From Fulvia fulva (taxonomy: Eukaryota; Ascomycota; Dothideomycetes; Mycosphaerellales; Mycosphaerellaceae), in NCBI RefSeq assembly GCF_020509005.1, contig NC_063022.1, positions 1,798,001 to 1,862,000 of the forward strand: a DNA stretch of 64,000 nucleotides, in the 5' to 3' direction. Made by a program: the position numbers and the translations under genes. Positions 48,425 through 56,400 of this stretch are shown in pieces. How positions within the stretch are numbered: position 1 is the stretch's first letter; each line of letters begins with the position of its first letter. The notes under the pieces were generated by a model. It ran no database searches, was not told where the DNA came from, and was given only the letters and a program-made list of their open reading frames with translations.

Positions 48425-49229
48425 ATGCAACCCAAGCCTCTCGCCATCATCGCCGGAGTCGGCTCAGGCCTCGGCTCCTCCCTAGCCCGCCGCTTCAGTA
48501 AATCCTATATCGTCGTCCTCCTCGCCAGGAAAGCCGAGAGCTACCAACCTGTTCTCGATGAGATCAAAGGCTCCGGCGGCGAGGCGTTCGGCCACAATAC
48601 TGACATTTCCGATCCGAAGAGTGTCAAGGATGCTTTCAGCAAGATCGCAGAAGTGTACCCGACATCTCAACTCGCAGTGGCGATCTTCAATGCGAGTGGG
48701 CCGTTTGTCAGGAAGTCGTTGCTGGAGGTGAAGGTAGAGGAGATAGATGCGGGGTATGGGGTTAGTATGTAAGTGTCTGCCCCCCAAGATAATCCAGAAG
48801 AAAAGCACGATTCCCCTAACCATCCCCACCAGCCGCGGCGCCCTCCTCTTCGCCCAGAACGCAATCCCCCTCCTCCTGGCATACTCCTCATCTCACCCCT
48901 CCTCCCCTCCATCCCTCTTCTTCACAGGCTCCACCGCAGCCATCAAACCCAACCCCTTATCCTCCGTCATCACGGTCCCACGGCACGGATTGCGGGCCTT
49001 GGCCATGTCGACTGCCAAGGAGTTCGGGCCAAAGGGGGTGCATGTCGTGCATTCGATTGTTGATGGAGCGATTGATACGCCTTGGGGAGAGAAGTTCTTG
49101 AAGGATAAGGGGGAAGAGGAGAAAATTGATCCAGCGGCGATTGCGGAGATGTATTGGGATGCGCATTTGCAGGGGAAGAGGGGGTGGAGTAATGAGATTG
49201 ATTGTAGGGCTTGTGGGGAGAAGTGGTAG
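48425..49229 (+). CDS. SDR-family protein with atypical active site
   Basis: Two exons, 48425-48768 and 48833-49229 (64-bp intron, GTAAGT...CAG), give 246 aa. The ATG at 48425 is used because the longer frame opens with TTG. A Rossmann nucleotide-binding start (AIIAGVGSGLGSSLARRFS) and VLLARKAE follow, then NTDISDPKSV and AIFNASGPF in place of the NAG motif. The region that should carry YxxxK reads SSVITVPRHGLRALAMSTAKEF: neither the Tyr nor the Lys is in place, while the flanking LRALAxSxAKEFGPKGVHV and the IVDGAIDTP block are typical. It may be a non-catalytic SDR or use another residue. Substrate unknown. Confidence 0.85.
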
Positions 49230-49429
49230 AGTGAGAAGTGGTAGGGGTGGTATGGGGTGGTTTTGGATGGTGTGATGTAGCGATTTACAGACGCACGTTG
49301 GTGTGTCCCCTTGATCTTATGTACCGACAAACATGGAACACGCCCGATTGTACTTGTGAGCCTTTATGTTTGAACCCCTCGCACCGACTTTCACAGGAAC
49401 TGCGTCAAGCTCTCAGAGAAAATCTTTTC
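49230..49429. other. Spacer before the tRNA-like cluster
   Basis: No gene is seen. At 49390-49403 is TTCACAGGAACTGC, repeated at 50484-50497 upstream of the fourth unit, so the two units share 5' flank. Confidence 0.5.
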
Positions 49430-49573
49430 GGACGGCTAGCTCAATGGTTAGAGTGTCTGTCCCACAGGGTCGCTCGCTCCCTTGGAGACTTTCGTTGGTA
49501 CTCACGATGCGCGGCATGCGATGAGGAGAAAGTAGAGAAGGCAGAAGATTCCAGTTCAATTCTGGAGTCGTCC
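49430..49573 (+). ncRNA. tRNA-like pol III gene with anticodon-loop insert, unit 1
   Basis: The ends pair as an acceptor stem (GGACGGC with GTCGTCC). An A box (TAGCTCAATGG) forms a D arm GCTC...GAGT, and the T arm TCCAG-TTCAATT-CTGGA carries the B box. Between the anticodon-stem strands TCTGT (49456-49460) and GCAGA (49541-49545) lies an 80-nt insert starting CCCACAGGG instead of a 7-nt loop with U33. A T5 run at 49583-49587 would end pol III transcription. Insert motif CTTTCGTTGGTA resembles CTTCGTTnnTAG of the other units. Confidence 0.75.
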
Positions 49574-49731
49574 GTTTCATTCTTTTTGTCCTGCTGGTGT
49601 CCTTGATCGTGATCAATCATTTTTGCTTCCCAAGTCCAACCCCAACACGAAAGCCAGAGAGAAGCAATATGATACAACATCATGCTTCCACATAGCACAG
49701 GCAAAGGTACTTGCACATTTTGGGCGACTAG

Positions 49732-49868
49732 CTCAGTGGTCAGAGCATCTGCAGCAAACACGGCACTCCCCGAGGTACTGCGGTCAGATTCCTTCGTTCA
49801 TAGTCAGCCTGTCTTTGGTGAGAAGGGAGCGTACAGCAGAGGTCTTCAGTTCGATTCTGAAGTTGCTC
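49732..49868 (+). ncRNA. tRNA-like pol III gene with anticodon-loop insert, unit 2
   Basis: Acceptor strands GGGCGAC and GTTGCTC pair (with G-U). The A box is TAGCTCAGTGG, the T arm TTCAG-TTCGATT-CTGAA. Anticodon-stem strands TCTGC (49748-49752) and GCAGA (49836-49840) flank an 83-nt insert with CCTTCGTTCATAG and CTTTGGTGAGAAG. T5 terminator at 49872-49876, four bases after the 3' end. No T is at position 33, so no usual anticodon can be assigned. Confidence 0.78.
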
Positions 49869-49987
49869 AAGTTTTTGCCAGCTCAAATACCTTTTGCTTC
49901 TCTACCGCGTTACAGATGCTTAGCTATGTAAATGTTCAGCAAGGCAGCATATCTTATATATCCCATGGAGACTAAGCACCACTTTTC

Positions 49988-50125
49988 GGACGACTAGCTC
50001 AATGGTAAGAGCACCTGCTACTGACTACGCCGAGGGAGCTGGCACTCCCTTACACTTGTAATCGGGCTGGTCTCGATGAGGGTGATTTTCAGCAGGAGGT
50101 ACTCAGTTCGATTCTGAGGTCGTTC
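49988..50125 (+). ncRNA. tRNA-like pol III gene with anticodon-loop insert, unit 3
   Basis: Acceptor strands GGACGAC and GTCGTTC pair. The A box is TAGCTCAATGG, the T arm CTCAG-TTCGATT-CTGAG. Anticodon-stem strands CCTGC (50014-50018) and GCAGG (50092-50096) flank a 73-nt insert, the shortest of the set, with CTCGATGAGGGTGA. T5 terminator at 50128-50132. The 5' flank CACCACTTTTCGG is shared exactly with unit 4, and a TATA-like TTATATATCCC lies about 30 bp upstream. Confidence 0.78.
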
Positions 50126-50244
50126 GCTTTTTGCTGAGTGCTCGTACATCTTGCCAGATGGCTTCCGTGAGATGTCTGTAGGGGGTAGGGCATGAGCGGA
50201 CGAGGCTTACACTCCGGCGAGTTGCTCACACGATCGCAAGCTAA

Positions 50245-50392
50245 AGTCAGCTAGCCAATTTGGTAAGCGTTTTGGCAGTCTACTTGATGGTGTTGCGCCG
50301 GGCTGCTCATTGGCGCTCATGTGTTCCTCCGAGAACGACGCTGACGATATTGTGCAGCAGGAGCTGTCCACTTCGACGCCGAGGCCTTTCCG
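50245..50392 (+). ncRNA. Diverged or decaying tRNA-like unit in the cluster
   Basis: AGCTAGCCAATTTGGTAAGCG near 50,250 resembles the A-box/D-arm of the other units with changes. GCAGCAGGAGCTGTCCACTTCG near 50,353-50,373 resembles their AGCAGG...B-box end (quoted piece contains ACTTCGACGCC). A T5 run follows at 50393-50397. Stem pairing is poor, so this is probably a degraded copy. Confidence 0.4.
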
Positions 50393-50518
50393 TTTTTGCT
50401 ACCATCGTGTCTAACCAGGCCGATGAATAAGTAGGCGAGCAGGCCAGGTTGCAGGTATGTAGTCTTCACAAAGTCTTCTTTCCTTCACAGGAACTGCTGC
50501 AGCGCGACACCACTTTTC

Positions 50519-50665
50519 GGGCAACTAGCTCAGTGGTAGAGCACCTGCTATCAATGCGCCCGCTACCCGCCCTTCGTTCGTAGCCGTCTGTACGTATCAT
50601 CATCGTACTTCGGTGAGAAGGTGACGGTGCAGCAGGGGGTCTCCAGTTCGATTCTGGAGTTGCTC
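50519..50665 (+). ncRNA. tRNA-like pol III gene with anticodon-loop insert, unit 4
   Basis: Acceptor strands GGGCAAC and GTTGCTC pair. The A box is TAGCTCAGTGG, the T arm TCCAG-TTCGATT-CTGGA. Anticodon-stem strands CCTGC (50544-50548) and GCAGG (50632-50636) flank an 83-nt insert containing CCTTCGTTCGTAGCC, a GTACG...CGTAC hairpin and the small hairpin CTTC-GGTGA-GAAG. T5 terminator at 50678-50682. Flanks CACCACTTTTCGG and TTCACAGGAACTGC are shared with units 3 and 1. Confidence 0.8.
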
Positions 50666-50892
50666 AAAGTATCTTTCTTTTTGCGTCATGCTCCCTGTTT
50701 TGTGCACATCACAACGAGTGTCCGTGTTGCCCTATCTTTCGTCACAGCTTGATGCGTGTCATTCGGGGTACCTGCCTTACCAGGGATGGCGCCGGGAAGA
50801 CCCAGTATCGTGAACTTGAAGCTTCTTAGTCGATGCTTTGGCGTAACTCTAGGGATATAGTCTTTTGATATCGCCAACGTGACAATCTCTCG

Positions 50893-51036
50893 GGGCAATT
50901 AGCTCAGTGGTTAGAGCGCCTGCTGCATAGCCTGGCGCGTTTACGTGTTGGGGCTCGCGCTTCGTTATTAGCCGTGGGAGACTTCGGTGAGAAGTGGCTG
51001 CAAGCAGGTGAGTCCAGTTCGATTCTGGAATTGCCC
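50893..51036 (+). ncRNA. tRNA-like pol III gene with anticodon-loop insert, unit 5
   Basis: Acceptor strands GGGCAAT and ATTGCCC pair fully, a compensated change relative to unit 4. The A box is TAGCTCAGTGG, the T arm TCCAG-TTCGATT-CTGGA. Anticodon-stem strands CCTGC (50919-50923) and GCAGG (51004-51008) flank an 80-nt insert with GCTTCGTTATTAGCC and the hairpin ACTTC-GGTGA-GAAGT. No T5 run is close downstream; TTTT at 51106-51109 is the first, inside the 3' end of the RING gene on the other strand. Confidence 0.78.
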
Positions 51037-51100
51037 GAGATCTTGAATTCTCGCTTATTGGGTATCTTGTCGCACGCCAGACGTGATATCTTCACCAATT

Positions 51101-52048
51101 TCATCTTTTGCTTGTGCGCCTCTCGCCATCATCTGCGTACTGCACCCACCTATCCCAATCCTGCAGACTGGTATGCGGACTCCTCAACCACGCCTCCAAC
51201 TCATGCAGCAGCTGTCTCGTATTCTCAAGTCCAAGGAAGTCCTTCACCAGTTCCTCAACCTTCCCATCTGCACCTCTTAGCTCGTTGTTCCGTAGAATAG
51301 CCACAATGCACTCGATCATGAAGTCTCGATTTCCGCCTCTCGGCGCATGATCCAAGAATGTGAAGACCTGCAACTCTCGCCTCAAGAACATCCTCGCTCG
51401 TGATTGAAGTTCTGCTGATGCGGCGAAAGTCTGGGCTGTAAATTCGCGGTATTGGGAGATGCGGTTCGCGCCGACGTGGAGGGAGTAGAGACGGTTACGG
51501 TAGATATGCCGTCTTCGGGTGAGGGAGTCATCGGTCGAGGACGCTGAATTCAGTCTTGGTCGTGTAGATCTTGATCGCTGGGGAACAGGCAGACCGCGGT
51601 AGTAGCGTTGATGTCTGCTGTCGGACCTATCCGGTGTGGCCTTCACGGACTCTGCCTCTGGCACAGGATAAGTCTTGAAGTCACTGGGACTTCGCCAGTC
51701 ATATTGCACTTCAGTGACTTTCGCTTTGCACAGCGGGCATGTCGACTGCTCCTGCAGCCATGAGACTAGGCACAAGTAGTCGAAGGTCAAGTGGTTGCAA
51801 GGCACGGCCACGGCGCGTTCGCTGATGGTCTCGAGGCAGATGGTGCACGCATCTTGCGTATGTGCTCTGTTGGCAGCGCCCTTGATCTTGTAGCCGTCGT
51901 TTGGGGTGCTGTTCAGCCTATCGCTCTCCATGCAAGATGTTGATGCGTGTGAGAGATGTGGTCGAGAACATCGAACGCATGCGACAGGGTTCCGCGCCAC
52001 AATCTGGACTTGGCGACGGCGTTTCCGCACTGCCGGCGCCGATGACAT
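51101..52048 (-). CDS. RING-finger (C3HC4) protein, probable E3 ubiquitin ligase, Topors-like
   Basis: A single-exon frame of 315 aa starts at the ATG at 52048 (the longer frame begins with GTG). The RING is at about residues 66-110: CTICLETISERAVAVPCNHL, then FDYLCLVSWLQEQSTCPLC. The CNHxFDxxC spacing and CPLCK ending are as in Topors-type and related fungal RING proteins, which act as E3 ligases. A basic Arg/Ser-rich linker follows (RSRSTRPRLNSASS), then a helical C-terminal half (RARMFLRRELQVFTFLD, DFMIECIVAILRNNELRG, LEAWLRSP). No membrane segment or signal peptide is seen. It is transcribed away from the HIT gene and ends 65 bp after tRNA-like unit 5. Substrate unknown. Confidence 0.88.
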   Translation of the reverse strand: MSSAPAVRKRRRQVQIVARNPVACVRCSRPHLSHASTSCMESDRLNSTPNDGYKIKGAANRAHTQDACTICLETISERAVAVPCNHLTFDYLCLVSWLQEQSTCPLCKAKVTEVQYDWRSPSDFKTYPVPEAESVKATPDRSDSRHQRYYRGLPVPQRSRSTRPRLNSASSTDDSLTRRRHIYRNRLYSLHVGANRISQYREFTAQTFAASAELQSRARMFLRRELQVFTFLDHAPRGGNRDFMIECIVAILRNNELRGADGKVEELVKDFLGLENTRQLLHELEAWLRSPHTSLQDWDRWVQYADDGERRTSKR

Positions 52049-52168
52049 CGTCACCCTGGCCAGAGCTTCATGAGGGGCAGGAACAACGGCCTCGAGGCCT
52101 AAGGAGAGTCAATGCCTCGAGTTGTAGTGACACCAGAACAGAGACAACGACAAGCTCAAATCGCAAGT
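52049..52168. promoter_or_regulatory. 120-bp bidirectional promoter between RING and HIT genes
   Basis: Only 120 bp separate the two start codons (52048 minus, 52169 plus), so the genes must share a promoter region. No TATA box is evident. Confidence 0.65.
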
Positions 52169-53192
52169 ATGGCAGCCAACTGTATATTCTGCAAGATCAT
52201 TAAGGGTATGACCAATGCACATCATATGGGAGCAACGGCATTGACAGCACTACAGGTGACATCCCATCAATGAAGCTCTTCGAGAGTGAGAAGACACTGG
52301 CATTCCTCGATATCAATCCTTTAGCGTACGTATGCCCATATAGATGGGAACTTAACTCAAGCAGACGGAACCTAACATAAGAACACAGCTACGGCCACGC
52401 GGTACGATCTACACCAACATCCCAGCTCTAGCTCGACCATCAATGTCCCCCGATCCTCCACATCCACATCCGCCTCACCATAGCAGCAGGAGGTACTCAT
52501 GCGGCCTAGAACCTACTGACACCTCAATATAGCTCGTAATCCCCAAACACCACGGCGCCAAACTCCTCGACATCCCCGACGAACACCTCTTCGAGCTCCT
52601 CCCCGTCGCCAAAAAGATCGCCAACGCAACAGGAGTAGAGAACTACAACATTCTACAGAACAATGGGTAATACAACCCGCAGGAGGAGCCAATATCTCGA
52701 ATTTCCACACTGACTCGGTGGTACCTCAGACGCGCAGCCCACCAAGAAGTAGACCACGTCCACTTCCACTACATCCCCAAACCCAGCCCAGAAGAGGGCC
52801 TACAGATCGGATGGCCACAGCAGAAGCCTGATATGGAGATGCTTAAGAAGTTGTTGGAGGAGATCAAGGCGAAGGTAAGGAATACCATATCCAGAGGGAA
52901 GGGTTGATGGGGAATCGGATAATCCCAATGCCTCCTACACCACTGGGAGAAACGATGGCTGACATACAATCCGTGACATCAGATGTAGACTGTCATGCAA
53001 CGCGAGAAGTTCGGAGTCGAGAGCGGGCGGGCGGAAGGAGAAGAGGCGGTGATAGAAGATCAGTATCAATTGGGGCAAATGGAGCAGAGGAGGCAGAACG
53101 ATGGTGGGAAAATTGAGTGGATGGGGACATTACTCAGGGAAATGATTGAACGAGGTGTTGTGCCGAAACGTCGTCTCTCAGACAATTTGTAG
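52169..53192 (+). CDS. HIT-family (histidine triad) nucleotide hydrolase, HINT type, six exons
   Basis: Exons are 52169-52205, 52256-52325, 52389-52401 (13 bp), 52533-52666, 52730-52874 and 52989-53192, giving 200 aa with all phases closing. The N-terminus MAANCIFCKIIKG, then DIPSMKLFESEKTLAFLDI, YGHALVIPKHHGAKLLDI and NYNILQNNG are HINT hallmarks. The catalytic triad is HVHFHYIPK (H-x-H-x-H-x-x). Such enzymes cleave AMP from amino-acyl or phosphoramidate adducts. The sixth exon adds about 67 charged residues (IEDQYQLGQMEQRRQNDGGK) not in a core HINT; if the last intron (52875-52988) is kept, the protein would stop at about 52906 instead. The 13-bp third exon is forced by the YGHA motif and is easily missed by gene finders. 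Confidence 0.85.
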
Positions 53193-53466
53193 ATAGATGC
53201 CGTAATTGATGCGTATGATACACGAAGATTGCTATGGATATGAACAACTGCGCCACCCTTGTTCTATCTTCATCACGTCGTAATTATGCTTCATATCAAT
53301 GATCCCTTCCATTCCCCAGACACCATTTGGCCTTCTCATTTGAGTCCATCCCAACAGTTCTAGTAATCACAATTATACAAAGTGGGTATATCTCCAATCC
53401 ATTCCAACTCAGCGGCATCCCAATCATCCCCTCCCATCTCCATCACCATCCTAAACACCCATCAAA

Positions 53467-56400
53467 CTAAAACGCACCTCGAATCTTCGCATAAAGCTCC
53501 GTATCCAAGAAATTATAATGAGGGTCGAAAATGCAGAACGGTGCCCTCAGAAGTGTATCCGCCGTAGGCCTCTCGCCGGGATCGATCGTGAAGCAATCGT
53601 ACATGAAACTCAGCGCCGCCGGCCCAACGACAGTGGACACATCATCAGGAATGGGAGGTGCTTGATTCAAAGATCCAAGTTTGTATATAGCGCCGATGGC
53701 TTCTTCTTTACTCCACGGACGACGACCCGCGAACATTTCCAGCACCACACAGCCGAGGGACCAGATGTCGACTTTGGCCGAGTAGCCAGCAGAGGACGTA
53801 ACGTCGAGGGATCCGTCTGTAGAGGCGGCTGTCAAGGTCTGTGATTGAGCGCGAATCACTTCAGGAGCCATCCAGAAGACGGAACCTTGCATGCTGTTCG
53901 TGATATCATTGTTGTAAGGGTTCGCGCTTCGTTTTGAGATTCCAAAGTCTGAGATCTTGCAAGTTCCGTCGAGGTCCAGGAGGATGTTGTCGGCTTTCAG
54001 GTCACGATGGAGGATGCCTTCGCTGTGGAGGTATGCTAGACCACAGAGGGTCTGTCGAGTGAGGGAGCTGACAACGGGTTCTTCGAAGCGGCCGTGTTTG
54101 CGAAGACAGGAGCCGACGCTGCCACCGGAGATGTACTCGAGGAAGATGGAGATGCTGTATTCTTTGCGTTCGCAACCGAGGTATTGGACGATGTTGACGT
54201 GGTCAAGATGTTGCATGGTGTCGATTTCGAGGTCGAGAGCTTTGACCATTTCGCGAATTTTGGCTGGGTCGGTGTTGGCTGCTTTGGGATTGACTTCGAC
54301 CTGTTTGACTGCCAAAAGTTCACCTGTTGTTGTGTTCATACCGAGGTAGACACGCCCGAAGGTACCTTTGCCGATGAGTTGACCTCGCATCCATTTGAAT
54401 GTTGGTTGGCGCTCGGGCTTAATGTGCTGCACGTTGCCGATCGGGATGGTGTCTTGTGGAATGGTATCAAGGTTGGTGATGAGACGACTGCCACGTTGCG
54501 GCTTGACCTGCTCGATCTTGGCGCCGAACATCTTTGTGCTCTTGCGACGCACAATACCAGCATTGTCATTCTTCAAGGTGCTTATCCTATTATTCGGTAG
54601 AGGAGTGTGCACCGGTAGTCCCGGTGCTGGCATGCCGACGGTGCTAGGAACACGGCTCGAGAAGGTCGAAGAAGATAGGGACGGATGGTGTGATGGTCCG
54701 CCCAGGTGCGAGTAGTTGTTCTTGACCACATCACGAATGCTCTTCGTTCTACCCAAGCCACCAGACTTGCGCATACTACGCTCGGCCACAGTCCCGGCCT
54801 TGAGCGTGGACCCTTCACTATCAAGGATGCTCATGTTCTCGACACTCGATGCTGGCGTAGTCGTGCGGCTGATGTTGACGCTCAACTCCGAAGACGAGGG
54901 TTGCGATTTCAAGGTCGACTTATCGGTCGACTTATCACTTGTAAGTGGGCTGTTCTCAGCACCTTCTTCACCCTCGCCCATCGGCTGATCTAGATCAACG
55001 TTCGGGAAGAAATTGTCCAGCCTCTCAGCGATGTCTTCAACAGGTGGACGGAACTCTCCCGCGAAGCTGTCTCGACGATTGACCCCGAACGGCGCAGGCC
55101 AATCGGGAGAGTCAGTCATTCCGGGAGATGAAGCTGACTGGGGGTCAAAGGGAGCACTAGCACCCATGAGTTCCATGTCGGTGAGACCACCGCCAGTCAG
55201 CTTATCGAGGGGCGGATTCTTTGGAGATTCAAATTTGACGTTGACGTTGGGCCGTGTCGTCGAGATCTTGAGTTCTGGTCTGTTTGGCGAACGTCGTGGA
55301 GATTCTGTACCGGTCACACCGAGGATCTTCTTCGCCTTTCTTTGAGAAGGCGTCTCTGGCACCTTCTTCTCCTCCTTTTGTTTTGCCAATGGTATCGCAA
55401 ACAGTCCATCGTCAGAGTCATCATCTTCCGAATCGAATGCGCCAATGTTCGGCGATGGCGCAAAGTCAGGTTCATGCTCAGGTACATCGAATTGTGGTCC
55501 ACGCTTGCTCATCATCCTGTTCAATGAGGACGATGGAGGCGGGTGTGATGAGCTAGGACTGAGGTCTGGACTGTGAGACCGGCCCTGAGCTTGAAGCTTG
55601 GCCAACATCGGGTTGGAAGGAAGGCGTATGGATAGTTGAGGTCTTTGACTGGCCTTAAGAGTGTCTTCGTCGTCCTCTTCATCGTCTTCATTGTAAGCTG
55701 GGACATTGAACATCTGGCCTCCCTTCGATCGTGTGGTGAATGGACTTCGTGGTGTGCCATTGCCAGGGCTAGATCGGCCTCCGGACGCAGAGCGGTTGAA
55801 GTTGATGCCAGCCAAAGCTCGTTGATGGCTTTCATCTCCTGCCAGAAGATCAGGTGCAGTAGTCGACTTCTGTAGGGCCGAAGGAACCAATGGCGGACCA
55901 CCTGCGGGAGCACTGTTGGGAGCGGCAATGGCGCCGGCGGCTTTCCCAGCTCCAGCCAATGCAGCGCCAATGCCTCTGCTGGATGGTCGCTTACCCTCTT
56001 CTTCTGGTAAAGAACCGCTGGAGATTCTCTTCCACGGCTCCTCCTTGCGATTGTTCCAGCTCGTGCGAGTAGTTGGGCCTTGCTTCTTCGTGAGACTGTT
56101 GGCTTTGACCAATGTCGAGGTCGGCTCGGGCACAGGAGGAGGTCTCCGCATGGGCTGGAAACCATCGGCTTTCCTCTCGTCATTATACGATTCGGAAGAG
56201 ACTGGGCGGCTGCCGAACTGCCTGTCCAGATCGTAGGGAGCATGACGGGGACTGTCGAAGTTGTGTACACGCTTGCCATTGGCATCCAGTAGCGTCATCG
56301 ATTCGCGCTTCGCCTTGTAGAATTGCTGCTTGCGCTCCGTATCACGCCTGTGTTGCTCGGCTCGCGCTGCCAAGAGGGCTTGCTGCTGCTCATAGGGCAG

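Noticed and set aside
49461..50631. Box C/D snoRNA hidden in the inserts
   Set aside because: CGATGAGG and GGTGAGAAG recall box C, but no paired box D (CTGA) with terminal stem is found in a consistent position.
49430..51036. Five ordinary intron-containing tRNA genes
   Set aside because: Overall arms fit, but no unit has T33 and no intron placement after position 37 gives a shared, decodable 7-nt loop; inserts are long and share motifs. Kept as tRNA-like ncRNA instead.
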